Below are positions 11,925 through 25,200 of a stretch of 64,000 bases of DNA, piece after piece. The stretch is from positions 11,336,927 through 11,400,926 of the forward strand of contig CANTUZ010000004.1 in assembly GCA_947846985.1 (NCBI GenBank), in the 5' to 3' direction. The position numbers and the translations under genes were made by a program. Source of the stretch: Fratercula arctica. Its lineage: Eukaryota; Chordata; Aves; Charadriiformes; Alcidae. Under the pieces are notes generated by a model. The model was not told the DNA's origin, searched no databases, and saw nothing but the letters and a program-made list of their open reading frames with translations. Numbering within the stretch: the stretch's first letter is position 1; every line of letters begins with the position of its first letter.

Positions 11925-12150
11925 GTTAGAGACCTGTAGAAGCCTGTATTTTCTCCCTTTGGAAGTGCTCATATACTGCTGTCAAGTCACCTCTCAAATT
12001 TTCTTTGATGAACTGAGCAGACTGACATCTCTGAACATTTTTACAAGCAGCAGTGGAATAAATTTTTTACCTCCCTCTGAATGGTTTGAGATGGTTCTTT
12101 GTAATACCTGTCCTCAACATCATTTACCGTGCTACCATTTTTGAGCTCAT
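11925..12150 (-). mobile_element. Ancient CR1/L3-like LINE relic
   Basis: On the plus strand, phrases such as GGAAGTGCTCATATACTG, TGTCAAGTCACCTCTCAA and TTTGATGAACTGAGCAGA match the antisense of old CR1/L3-type LINEs (the region downstream of reverse transcriptase). The copy is highly diverged, so both ends are approximate. It is much older than the other CR1 pieces here. Confidence 0.6.
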
Positions 12151-13195
12151 CACCCATAATTTTTTAATTTCCAAATGATTGATATGTTGCATATCATAAT
12201 CCCTAAATTTAACTTCCAAGGAATCATACTTATATTTTTATATTTGACTAATGTCTCTTGCTTGAAAACTGATTTGGGCATATATCTGCTAATCTATTCT
12301 AAATTCAAATTAGTGTAAGCTTCAGCAATACTGTATAATGATAATACTGTAGTTTAAGGTGGTGTGTTTTTTGGTTTTTTTTTTTGCCAAGCAATATATG
12401 CTAGTAAATCAAACTTCTTACAGAGGTATTTATTAGTTTATATCATTATCTGTGGAACCTAGAATGGACTATTCTGTATAAACCATGTTAAATGTAGTTT
12501 ACTTTTCTTTAACACTTACCATCTTTTTTTCCCCTATGGTTGATGCTGTACCAATTTCCCCGTATTTTCCGTAATAATGCTGCCTGCTGTTTAAAACCAT
12601 AACTTGAACACCCACAATCTCTAGAATATTCCTGTTATGTATGAGTTATGCAAAATTAATATCTCCAAATTGGGAAGCTCCTCAGGTGACTCACTTACAA
12701 CTCCTGAGCACTAAATAGTGAGGCTTGCTGGTCTAAAAGAAGTTCTTGATCCATAGTTACAGTATCTCTCATTTTCCTTAAAAAATAAAAACTGGAAGCT
12801 ATTTCATGGTTGTCATTAATGATGTTTTGTTATAGGTCACCTGAGGCTTCCAGTATATTTTTCAGCATTTGAAATCTTCCATAGTATGATGTTGAGGGGT
12901 TTGTTTTTTTAACTTGTGCATTACAGGCTGGTCCTTAAAATATAGATCCTTTATTCTCCAGTTTTCTTCAGTGTTCTGTAACACAGTTGTAGTCTCCATT
13001 TTTCTGGTGTGTGTGTTTTCAAGGTCTGTGGTTCTTCGTTATCCATGATTTAAAAAAAAAAAAACAACAAACAAACGAGAAAAGCAATCATATTTTTAAT
13101 GTGCATTTTCTCTACCATGTTCATGCCATACAGATTTTAAACAACATTTCAGTCTTTGTCATCCAAGAATTTCAAGAAATACCATTTCTTTTCAA
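12151..13195. other. AT-rich non-coding stretch
   Basis: No gene or clear repeat was seen. It contains short homopolymers, such as T at about 12368-12386 and A at about 13052-13063. Confidence 0.55.
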
Positions 13196-13998
13196 CAGTA
13201 CATACGAGGTTCAAGAGGTGGGCCCATGTGAAGTTCATGAGGTTCAGCAAGACCAGATGCAAGATCCTGCCTCTGCGTTGAGGCAACCCCTGGTATGAAT
13301 ACAGGTTGGGGGATGACGGGATTGAGAGCAGCCCTGAGGAGAAGGACTTGGGGATACTGGTGGATGAAAAGCTGGAGATGAGCCAGCAATGTGCGCTCGC
13401 AGCTCAGAAAGCCAACTGCGTCCTGGGTTGCATTAAAAGCAGCGTGGCCAGCAGCTTGAGGGAGGTGGTTCTGCCCCTCTGCTCCCCTCTGGTTAAACCC
13501 CACGTGGAGTGCTGCGTCCAGCTCTGGAGCCCCCAAGATAAGAAGGACATGGACCTCTTGGAGTGAGTCTATAGGAGGGCCACAAAGATGATCAGAGGGC
13601 TGGAGCACCTCTCCTATGAAGACAGGCTGAGAGAGTTGGGATTGTTCAGCCTGGAGAAGAGCAGGATCTGGGAAGACCTTATTGTGGCCTTTCAGTACTT
13701 AAAGGGGGTCTTATAAGAAAGATGGGGGTAGACTTTTTAGCAGGGCCTGTTGCGATAGGATAAGGGGTGATGGTTTTAAACTAGAAGAGGGTAGATTCAG
13801 ACTAGATATAAGGAAGAAATTTCTTACACTGAGGGTGTTGAAACACTGGCATGGGTTTCCTAGAAAGGTGGGAGATGCCCCATCCCTGGAAACATTCAAG
13901 GTCAGGTTGGACAGGGTTCTGGTGTCCCTGCTGATTGCAGGGGGGGTGGACTAGATGACCTTTTAAAATCCCTTCCAACCCAAACCCTTCTATGATTT
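13196..13998 (+). mobile_element. 5'-truncated CR1 LINE
   Basis: This roughly 0.8 kb piece covers the end of CR1 ORF2 and the 3' untranslated region. The start is recognisable as the AGGTTCAGCAAGACCAGATG region upstream of the ORF2 C-terminus. The end has the CCTTCCAACCCAAACCCTT stretch and a decayed CTATGATTTT terminal octamer. No 5' region is present, as is usual for CR1. No convincing target-site duplication was found. Several substitutions and small indels relative to the family indicate moderate age. Confidence 0.92.
13306..13566 (+). pseudogene. Decayed C-terminal end of CR1 ORF2 (reverse transcriptase polyprotein)
   Basis: The frame reads as the C-terminal part of the CR1 ORF2 protein, with recognisable phrases such as [32 protein letters not shown] and [13 protein letters not shown]. 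It lies downstream of the reverse transcriptase catalytic region, which is missing because of 5' truncation. The frame is broken by a TGA at 13564-13566 where the family normally continues through the [19 protein letters not shown] region. That region is still visible just downstream at DNA level. The copy cannot make a functional enzyme. Confidence 0.9.
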
Positions 13999-16900
13999 TC
14001 ATATTTGGGCCAAATTTTAATGATGGCTATGAAAACAAATTTATTTTTTCTTCCTGTCCTTTCCAGGTTTGCTCATAACTCCCAAATGTGCTATATTTGC
14101 TTGGTTAGCACTCTCCTTTTCAGCTGTTGTGAATTGTAATGCTGTTTTAACTAGCATTCAGTTTAGTAGAATAGCTTCTCTGTCTGTGGATGCTGGTATA
14201 GCCCCTTCTCCACAGATCACGGAACTAGCATCTTGAGCTCCACCACATGTAGATGGCAGCATATCCAATTATTTTTTTCATTCTTCTTTGAGTGTAAGGG
14301 TTTTCAAAATCATTCTTTTCTTTAGCAAGCTCTGAAGAGTGACACACTAACCAGTTGTTGTATTTCCACATTATCTTACCATCATCTGCAGTTTTTTATC
14401 AGTATCCTAGATATACCAGAAAATTTAATGGTTATGATGCATCATGGGCACACATCTTGAGCTTTAAGAACAAAACAAGCACTATATTGGTTCAGACTGT
14501 AGGCTCATCTCTCCAAATACCTTACCTCTTCAACAGCATCCAATAAACAAATGCAGAAGGAGAAGAGTAGAATGATCCTTTCCTCACACGTCCAATCAAT
14601 GGCATTAGCAATTTCCTGAGGAATTGCATTCCAGGTCATTGTGCTTAATAGCCACTAATGGATTTATCACGTCTTTCTGAGAGACCTTAAACACATAGCT
14701 GTTGTGTTCAGCATGGTATTCTAACAGTTCACAGTTAAGATTGTATGACCTTTCTTAATAATGCTGTGAATAACAAACTCACTCAACAAGTCGTATTCTG
14801 GATTAGCACTTCATTTATTTCTTTGTGGTTTTTGTTTATTTAATGCAGTGAATGGGCATAAGGAGTCTATCCCACTGTGACTTTTGTAGCCTTTAGGATC
14901 TAAAAATGAGAGGAAATGGATCTCCTACACCTCAAAAATAAATGCTTTTCTAATTATCTTTCTGGCATAGAAAAGTAAAACAAATGCAGTGTACCCTTTC
15001 AGTCGCCTTACTCACTGTATCTTAGTGACCCCTTCAGTGTTGTAGGCAAGAATACTGAGGAAGCAAACAAAAGAGGTGCTTAAGGAGGTAAGAGGGCAAA
15101 CGGCAAATCTCTTGTTGCAAATCTGGCCCCAGACAGTCCTCTCTCAGGCTTGGAATTGCAAGCAATAAAAAGAGGCAATAAAGGAGCTTACCCAAAGGCA
15201 TCTTCCAGCAGTTTGAGATTTTGACCAGTTGCTTCACAATGATGAGAACAGTCCTACTTAAGATTAACTGAAATTGCCCCCAAATCACCAAAGATGTAAT
15301 CAGAACAGCAGTTGTGATGGTAGTAAATCTCCCCAAGCCACACAACTAGTGTGAATGGTCCTTTCGGGCCATTTAACAATTACAGGATGAGGAAAGTGGG
15401 CAGGAATTTGAGACAGTGAAAGTAGTTCTGTTGGTGCCTTTTGGCACCTCTGCTCTGGGTACTGATGCTCTGTACAGCTGTACAATCCCTTTGCACTTGT
15501 CAGTAGTTGACTTCTGTTGGCTTATCAAACCCAAGTTTTGGCATCCTTGCCTTCATGAACTATCCTTAACTTCATTTTGAAAAGAGACCGTACTCCCATG
15601 CTTGAAAGGAGACTGATGCCCTGGAATGAAGGTTTCCGAGTCTCCTGATGGTAGCACTCTGTTTATCGTTACAGTCCTGAAAATACTAATCAGTAATGGT
15701 TTCTTTAGTCGTATTGCCTTACAAACTAATTCCAATTCTACTCCTAAACTTCACCCAAGATCAGGAACCTGTTGAAGCCTGGAAATGAAAAGTTGGGTAC
15801 TCAGAGCTACTTATACCAGCTTTCAGTTCTCTTGCTAACTACAGCACTAATTTCATCCCTTGCTTTCTCAGATTCCAATCCCAAACACAGCCTTCATTGA
15901 AGTGGAGGAGTTAAGAACTAAAGTAAAAATTAAAACTTAGGAACTTTTATCTCCTGATGTCAGCTGTCAGCTTTGCTCCGCCAACCTGACAGGATTTAGC
16001 AATGGTTCAGGCTGTGCAACCCCAGTCTTTCTAAACCTGAACATTAACCTCAGTTATGACTCTAGCTCTTATCTTTTAATACAGACTTGGCATCTAGTGC
16101 TGCTGCCTAAATTGAAAATAAGACATTCAAATCACCTAATGCTTAATAAACCAGCCTCTATAGCTCTTATTTCTCTTATTTTCCTTGTTTTTGGGGTTTT
16201 TTTGTTTGTTTGTTTGGTTGGTTTTTTTTTTATTCTTCAGCTACGGTGACAATACCAGCTGAGAATCTGTGTCCAAGTTCTGGTTTTGAAGTTAGCAGCA
16301 TTGTTTTGTTGTTTTTTTGAAACAGCAGTTACTAATGTCTAGTGCTAATACTGTTTGTTTGCTTCCCATTAATATTATTAGTGGATTTGACGTTGGTTTA
16401 ATCTCCCATGTTCCTACATCCTCCAAATTGAACCTTTTTTGATAATGAATGGCTTTCCCAAGTTAGGGAATTACTTTGGTCAGTGGTTGCAGATTGCATT
16501 GAAAGGATGGCATTTTACTAAGTTCTGTCAGTTTATTATTCACATGGGCTACTGTACCATCTGTATTTTGAGCTGGTTTTTATTTCAGAAAGTATGTTTT
16601 TGTAAGAATTTTGAGTGAATGGCTGAATTTTTCTGTGAGGCTCTATATTAAAATAAATAAATCAAATCCACAGTGCCAGTTGCTGACTTGCAAACTACAA
16701 GCTGTTCCTCTAAGTGCAGGGTTGTTACAGGAGCTCACGGATCAGCCATGTCCAACTATATCCATAGGTGGAACTCCTGCCCTGCACACGCCAAACAGTC
16801 TCTTGGGTATTAAGGAGGTCTCTGACACACTAGGTTTGTATAAGCAATATTATCCAATAACAAAATGATATTCTGAGGAATGCCGTGCCTTTAATCTGTT

Positions 16901-19131
16901 TTAAACATACAATTTGTAAAGGAAAAAAAAAAAAAACAACAAAACAACAGACAATGCCAATGTAACTAGTCTCTACTTTACATTTTTGGGAAAATACCCT
17001 AGATTTATACATTTCTGCTTTTAAGTTTTATATAATTTCATTTTTATTGGTCATAAAACAGGATGTTTGTTTTCTCAGAGACAAAAATATTATGTCAGTT
17101 GTTTTATCTGCAAACCAGGTTAAGAAGATACCTGAAATGTCAGTGAATTGGAAGTGTCATCAAAATATGTTTTGAAAATGTAATGCTAAGTTACAATGAA
17201 GAAATAGTAGTTTAGCAAAATGAAGTAGCATTACATATTTTAATGAGAGTGGCCCAGTGAAGAAATGTTGATTTAGCGTAAAGAATTATCACTTCAACTT
17301 TCTAGACTTGAAAGGAGCTGAAAATCCTACTTTTGTGAGAAAAAACAAGCGATTTTTTCAGTTGCATTCTTTAAAAGGAATGAAGAAAAGTACTTGCAGT
17401 ACCAATAATATGTAAAATAATGCTAAAATGGTTATTTTTTTTTTTTTCTGAAAATATATGTGAATTGAAGTATTAATGCTTTTTTGGTAGGGAAGTCTGT
17501 TTTAATTGAATTGGATATCCTCCTCTTAAAAATGTTGACTGTGGAAAGTAATGTTTAATTTCTGGTTGGAATAGATTTTTTCTAATTTTGTGATTAATCT
17601 CTTGGATGCTTTATCTGTTTGCTTCAGAGTGTCAGTATAGATGAAGAGAAAAGAAAACATTCCTTGGAAATAAGTTGCCAGTTTTTGCTTTTTTGTTACA
17701 CGTGGCACGCGGATATGTTTAAAACAAAAGCTCATACTGCTGGAATACGCTTCTAGAATGTAGCTAGATCAGACAAAAACGTTTTCAAAACCAATTAAGT
17801 CCAAAGTGTGCAAAGATAGATGGGCCATACTCAGATTTTTTTTTTTTCTTCTGGAGATTCGTAAATTCCACTAGCAAACACAAAACTGCATTGCAAAGGA
17901 TTGGGGGTTTTAGTAATAAGTGTCTATCAACCCAAGAGATTGCAGTTTGATAGCAAGGCCACTTACTTCAGTGCTGAAATAGAATTTAGGAAGCTGATTT
18001 TAGGTACTTTTTTGCTAAAGGTCTTGACTCTAGCTCTAAACTCACTGTATACACATCTGCATGTGGGATAAAGAACACTTCAAATAAACAAATATGAGTC
18101 CACATGAGGAATGTTGAACTTGATAGCAGAATTCCCTCATTATTTATTCTGTTATCACTTAATATTGCTAACATTAAAACTATCAAATGCATCTTTTCAA
18201 AACAGAAAAAAAACCCACAAAAACTTATTGAAATGCAGAAGGAAGTATATGAGCAAGCCACTATTAATCCAGTAATAATGACCTTAAGAGGTATTGTAAT
18301 TACATACATGCTAAGGCAGATAGCACAAATGAAAAAATACCTAATCATAAGTTAAAATGAACAATGACAACAGATAATAATCCTCACTGGTTTTAGGTTC
18401 TCCACACAGAGCTTCTTGTATCTCTTTAAATTTTCTTTTTAGTCTCTTGAATATGTTGAGTACAGTTCCTGTACTTTTGCTTAATATGGAGAATGTAAAG
18501 AAAGGAAAGGAGATCGCTCTCTCTTCCTGCTTGTGGAGAAACTGTTGCGTACCACCACCTACCAGCTGACTGAGTCTGGGACAAATGCCAGAGCTGGCAA
18601 AGCTCTTACTGGATACAACTTTCACTGATGAAATTTTTGCTACTATTCAGCAGTAGCCTGGAAATATATATGCAAGGTTATTTGTAAAATAGGTTACTTT
18701 CAGACCTGTATGAATAGGAACATTGTGAGACCTTCAGATGTTTTGCTGTGATGTTGTAGTGCAGTAACTTGATACAGAGCATATATGCTTAAAACAAAAA
18801 TTGGATGTGCTTATGATTATCAGAATAAATTTGTTGATCGTTTTCCAGCTAGGGAGGAAACTTTGCTGACTGAATTGAAGATATAGTTAAGGAGCTTGCT
18901 CATTTTGTGCCCAGGGCCTGTGAGTTTACTACCTTGAAGTCAGTCTTTGTGGTATTCATAATTAGCAGGGATAACTTAAACTGCTTTTATCTGTGGGTCT
19001 GTTTGCCAAACAGAACAGCAGTGAATACATCATTCTGTTCCTGAAAATGTCTCAGTTTACTTGGAAAAACAGATTACAGGGAGAAACGGGATACAGAGAA
19101 GAGCCTGAAAGCTACTGTGCGAAGCAGTGAC
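13999..19131. other. AT-rich non-coding stretch
   Basis: No gene was recognised. Simple sequence includes a T/G-rich TTTG-type patch at about 16183-16232, an A-rich run at about 16922-16946, and T runs near 17436 and 17839. Minus-strand open frames at 15034-15485 are hydrophobic and unremarkable. Confidence 0.55.
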
Positions 19132-19260
19132 CACAGGATAATTCAGGTGGGAAGGGACCTCAGGAAGTCTCTGCTCCAACCTGCTGCTCAAATCTGAGCA
19201 GCATAGAAGTGGTGAGAATGCCTGACCTTCCAAGGATTTACCATCCACTATTTGCAAATG
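19132..19260 (-). mobile_element. Antisense CR1 fragment
   Basis: The plus strand reads CACAGGATAATTCAGG, then GGGAAGGGACCTCAGGAAGT, then CTCCAACCTGCTGCTCAAA. This is the reverse complement of a CR1 3' end. The similarity fades after about 19210, with a possible continuation (CTTCCAAGGATTT) to about 19260. The right boundary is therefore approximate. Confidence 0.75.
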
Positions 19261-22200
19261 TCTCCATCTGGTTTAATGCCAGGAGAGAGTGCCTAGAAAA
19301 TAAAGGTTTATGCACCATCTGTCATACCCACAAGGTGCTTTTGAATTTGATAACGTTGATTCACAGCTCAGTCCAGTACATGAGTCATCATGAAGCTGGG
19401 GACCTAGGACACAACTAGCAAAACACAGTATTGACTTTTTTCCTTGTGATTTTGACTTGTGTAGTTTCAAGTTCTGAAGCCGCTATTTTCCTGATAAGGA
19501 AAACTCCAGTTTGAGAGATGTTTAGGATTAGGAAATAGTAGTATTATGACTGTATTTGACTCAGTTATGGATATGCTCAATGCAGAGCAAGACAAAATAT
19601 GTAGCTTGGCATAGAAAATCTCATCTTCAAAATCTGATCAGAATATTAACTGGGGGGATGCCATGTTCTGTGTAACAGCTGCACACAGAGCAAACTTTAA
19701 ATTAGATACAAAAAATTACCCAAAAATGGAGATGTGGAAACCGCAAGTCCTGCTTGGATGTGGGAGGATGTAGCACAAGGCGGAGCTTTTGTGCTAGACT
19801 TCAGCAATTTCTGTTAGAATCATAATCTTGGTTCATCTTGGATATCACCAGAGATAAAACATTCTGAGAGCCCTTCCTCATTCTCTTGGCACTAAGAAGC
19901 TACTGGAAGACCTTGCTTACAAGTATTCTTTTGTTTGGTGAGCTACCACATGTCGTAGATCTCATTTTTTGAGGTGTGACTGCATCTACTATATGAGATC
20001 AGCTAACAAGCCTCACTTTCCTCTTTGGATTTTAGTTTCACAAGACCTTATTCTGGTGTATTCTGTTCAAATTTAGTAGAAGAACAGTCCTGAAGGCTAC
20101 AAGTGTTTAAAGATCCTGAAGAACAAGTATTCATTTACATAGAATAGCAGGATGATGTTGTTTTATGAACTTTCTGACAATTGCAATTCCAGTAAATAGT
20201 TCTGCTTCTCACAGCAGTTTTGTAATATTTTTTCTAGTAATTAGGGTGAATAAGCTCAGCTATCATCCACCTTTTCAAATAAGGCTGTAAAAGTGAAAAT
20301 CTGTCATGGTTACATGAAGCACTGTAGATTCTCTACGGGGAATCCAATATGGGTGAGCAAGGAGGAGGTTTGTATTCGTCTGAATGTCTAAATAACTGCC
20401 GCGTCCCAGTCCTTGCACTCAAAATTTCGATAGCTTTGACGTAGGATAAGGGAGCCCTTACGGATTCATGAGAATGTGAGACAGGTCAATTCCTCTCACA
20501 GTCACAGCAATGGTGAAAAGGTGTCTGTGCTTTATGCGCTGTCTTGGTGATTTCTTACTTTTTCTCTTGGGATTTGCATGACAGGGTTCCATGTTCACAA
20601 TATGGAAGTTCAGCATCTGTAGTACCTCGCAGACCCGTTTAGTGCTGTAGGATGATACCAGACATAAGTGGAGTCTCTCAGTAGGAATCCAACGAGGTGG
20701 CCAAGCACTGTGTGCTCAGAAAGGAGTGTGTGAATATGTGGATGCAAATGGTGTCCTGCAGAGCGTTAGACATAGTCTTGCAGCAGTGAATACTGATGTC
20801 AAGTCTAATTTGAGTTTATAAATAGGGAATGGACACCTTCAGATCTGCATAGACCCACGCATCTTTCTGCATTAACAAAATGATCAAAAATTGAAGCAGC
20901 TTGACTATACCTTGACTGGAGAGTTAGAGTGCCATAGTTATACACGGGGTGCTCATGTGTATACATGTGTGTATTTATATACACATGAACACCGACATAG
21001 TTGTAATTAAGACACAGCCTGCATTTTGAATTCTACTTTCCTGCCTTCTTCCTAGCATAGGAAGGTCTAGGGCAGTTAGCTCTCAGTAGTCACAAGTACG
21101 TATGGATGAAAATGCTATTTAAATAAAAGAAGAGCTGATGCTTAAGGCAGTAGATTTTAACTAGCAGTCTCAAAATGCCACCTTTGTTAATAGATTTAAC
21201 ATAACCTTGAGCAAATTGTGTTTATCCCAGGTGAACAGTGCTTAACTTTACATACAGTCATCCTCATGAAGTTTAACTGGACTACTTTCATGATCAGCAT
21301 GAAGAGACTTGTCAGTGAACAGAGAGGAGGTTAAAGAATTGCTCACAGTTAAAAAAAAAAAAAAGTTAACATCTGTTAATATGCTCTTAGTGTTCAGTAT
21401 CTATAGCTTCCCATCTGCAAAGTATGGAAGAAGCTCTTTTTTCTTTTCTTTGTTTTGGCCAGTCAGATTCCAGTCCTGCTACTTGTATCAGCCAAATATA
21501 TCCCTACACCATTTGAAGACCTGTTAAAGTCAAGAAGTCCTAACGGTGTCAGGTGTTAATTTGTGAGACCTTAGAAAATGTATCTGGGAGTGCGACTACT
21601 TAACACCTACATAAGGCTAGACACTACTGCAGTGGAGCCACAACATCCGTATTTGCAGTTTTAATCCAGGTAATGCTTCAGCTCTCTCCTGTACCATATA
21701 ATGAAATTCCAAAGCACAAGCTTTGTTAAAATAACAAAACAAAACAAAGTTAGAGCAAAATGCACCTAAGCTTGTTCTTGCAACTAGATTAACTACTGTA
21801 ACCTGCTGGAGGAATATTTTCATCCCCCAAAGAAAGAGGTGATTCACAAGGGTCTGCAGTAGTTGTGCCATGAAGAAAATTACCTGTCAAAAGGATAAGA
21901 ATGTCTGGTTTACTGTATAGAGTCTGGTTTACATTCTATAGGAGATCCCTAGGATGTTACCTTTGAAATTTTTGGCCCTGAGTTAATATAAAAATCTATT
22001 AAAATTTGCATCTCAGTTGAAGCCTCTCAATATGTGTTAATAGAAGGAAAGAGCAGGCTCTTGCAAAAATATTTTACTGTTCTTTTGATGAATGGAAATG
22101 TGTATTTTCTTGACACTCTGGAACTTTCCTGGAAAAAAAGAAAAAACATTTGGGAAAACTGTTTCTTAAAGGGACGTGCAATGATTTTTTGAGTCCAGAG

Positions 22201-25200
22201 CAGTAGTTAATTTTGTTATTTCCCTGAGGAGGACGATTTGATGAAGTAGTTCTCGGAGGCAGTTGTAAACCTATTTTGTTTATGACACTACTCATTCTTT
22301 CCAAGTTTCCTAAAGCGTGCCTTTTTGACCTGTACACTTGTTCTTTCCTTCATGTGGATCTTGGAGAGATTTGTAATGCACAGCATACATTTCAGTGGTA
22401 GGAAAAGTTGTCAGTTTCCAGGTGAGGAAACATAATAATACTCCATCATATTATGTTTAGTAAGCACCCAGCTCCTAGGGAGATGCAGCTAGCACCATGA
22501 AGTAGAAATGAAATATTTGTGATCATGCTAAAGTGCAACTCCATGAAATATACCCAGTGCATAAGAACTAATAGTTTCTGTGTAAATGTTTGATTCTGCT
22601 TGTTTCATCAGAAGAGAATAAAGGAAAAAAGAAAAATATTTTTCAGAGGCCCTTGACCTGTGAGAAGGAGCACTATAAAGAGAGGGTAGGAGAACAGACT
22701 GTTAATGAGTTATCAGAAGTAATGATTAATTTAATAAAAATCTAATTGTTGAAATCTCAGCAAGAAGAAGTGTTACTATAATATCAATGGCAAGAAATGA
22801 ATACCAAAAATAAGATTCAGACGATTCACAATGGTGGAGCGGGTCATCACTGAATTAATTGTTTTGAATTTGGCAAATGTAACAGTTTAATTTTGTTGTG
22901 CATAATATAAAAATTCCAGTAAATTAAATACTACAATGTAACATTGAAACCCCTGATTCTGTTGAAGCACTGCAAGATGCGAAAGGGAAATATATTATGA
23001 ACAAAAGACTAGATATGTGTTACAAAATAATAGATATGTGTTAATGAAGACAAATTGTATAGTATAAGCTTTTCAATTTGATAGTGGCCTTATAATGTTT
23101 TTCACTACTTAGCGGGGTGTGCTACAGGCTTAGAACAAGTAATTAGATTTTTTAGATTTATTTCCAGGCCGATGTTTTCCCAGGGCTGTGCATTACTTTA
23201 TAATGCATTGGTTTGCCCTATAACTCTTATCGTGGGAAGATGTAATTATTTTAGTTTGGTCTAGCACTGGGGGACCAGTATTCTCTGTCTTGCGTCTCTT
23301 CTGTTACTAAGTAATGTAACATTATACTACAGACTTTTGATCAAAGTGGCTTTTGGTAACTTCTGTCAGTCTTCACACTGCATGTTCTGGCAGCCTTGAC
23401 TATATAATTGCTTTCATTTCTGAGACTTTTTCTGCAAAGTGTTCAAATCCTTTATTTTATGGACCATGGCTATTGCTGCATTGGTGATATTGCTAATACC
23501 TTTCATAAGCTGCATTAAAAAAAATCTTAATGGGGACAAGAATAACAGAAGCAACCTGGACAGTATCACGGTTAGCAGCAACTGTAAAGCAGCGTCTGCT
23601 GCCTCAAAAATTCTAAGTATTTGCATGTCCAAAGGTCAGTTGATGGGAGTCCCAAGGGAATCCCTGTATGAGAAGAAAAAGAAATTCAGTAAAAATAATT
23701 CATTGTGGAATAGATCAGCCTGTGAGAGTTCTTCAGACCTCGTACTCAATTCATGCAATTATGGTCTTTATTACTCTTCATAAAAAGAAATTAGTTTGAG
23801 GCTTCATGTGACACAAATAATTAAAAGTTACTTTTATAGACACCTCCCAAGTCAAAGGGAGGGTTAATTATTTTGTGGGCTTGAGAGAATGCTCTGGTAA
23901 TCAGTGAAAAATAGTTTCTGTGTGGAAAAATATAATTAGTATTCTTATTAACAAGACAAATACGCATATGAAATGAACTTCATTTCCCCATTACTGCTGT
24001 TAAGGTTGCTTTTTTTTTCTTTTAAGTTCATTGCTAGCTACTTGGCTGTGTGTATCAAACTTTCTGATTTATCATCTCTTAGAGAACTTTTTTCTTTCTT
24101 TCTTTTTTTTTTTTTTTATCATTTGTTGACTTTTCAGCATACTCTGAGTCATTAAGTGCAATAAGAGGTCTTCTGTTCCTGCTTTCTTGCCTCCCTAAAG
24201 AATAATACTTGTTCCACAAGGTTAATGTTCCCTAATGTGTATCAGTCTCTATAGTATACCTTCCAATGGGTAAAACCCAGCGTTATGCAGTCTAACTGTA
24301 CAATTCCTATCATATTAGTTCTACAGGAACTTCACCCCAGGTGACTATTAGAGGGAAGACTGAATTCAGGATTAACATATTGACTTTCAAGGTGCTTAAC
24401 TTTGCCTCCTGAATAAATTTCTGACTTACTAACCAGTATCTACCGTGGCAGATTTCCAAATTCTTTTCTGGGAATATACTTCTATTCAGTAAGACTTTTA
24501 AAAAACCTTTGAGATTTTTTTTCACCTGAATTCATTAAAGGCTTTAATGTCATCATATTTAGCACTTTTGTGTGTGTGTCTTTGCCTTTGAATCTCCCAG
24601 AAAGCCAATATGAATTAATCAGAATCGTACCATGTACTACTTTCCTTTTTCTTTTTTTCCTTTAGCTATCAGACAGGAGCACATCAGTTTTAATGTTATA
24701 TGACAGTCCTTTGGGCAATCTGCATTCAAGCACTATTTTCTTACAGTTATTCTTGTATTTCATCCACATTTCCCCAAATCTATTGTATACCTTCAAGAAA
24801 CCACAGTAGGCCTATACTATTAGATATATACGTAAGACTCCAATCTGACTTTCCTTCTAAGGAACAGAGAAAGAAATTTGTTTTACTGAGCTTAAAGAGA
24901 AAAGAAATCCTTAGGTTTTAGAAGCATTACTACAAGATTAAGATTAAATTATTTCTGTATTTCCAGAGGCTACATTAATTTCTAGTGCTGTGCTGTATGA
25001 TGCGTAGTTTTGGGAAGCAGTGATAGAATTATTTAGAATCAACTAGAAACTCACACGCAGATGAGAAATGAAGCATTGAAACCCCATGATTCTTTTCAGA
25101 AAGGGCTGAAAGTTAACGGGTTTCTCCAGCAAATTCTGGTTTAGCATATAATTTTCCTATCTCTTTTATCTAGCCTTTTCAACTAGAGACAAGATTTTTT

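Noticed and set aside
13192..13608. A 138-codon minus-strand open frame
   Set aside because: It is the antisense of the CR1 ORF2 remnant.
15034..15485. Overlapping minus-strand open frames with leucine-rich segments, considered as a retroviral envelope remnant
   Set aside because: No envelope hallmark (cleavage site, ordered cysteines, fusion-peptide context) and no flanking LTR were seen.
22700..22960. TAATTA-rich stretch as a homeodomain-bound conserved enhancer
   Set aside because: The motif density is what AT-rich DNA gives by chance. Without cross-species alignment there is no evidence of constraint.
23439..23783. A 114-codon plus-strand open frame with a hydrophobic N-terminal stretch like a membrane segment
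   Set aside because: The composition follows the local AT-rich bases (Ile, Leu, Lys, Asn, Ser), there are no supporting splice or promoter signals, and nothing is recognised in it.
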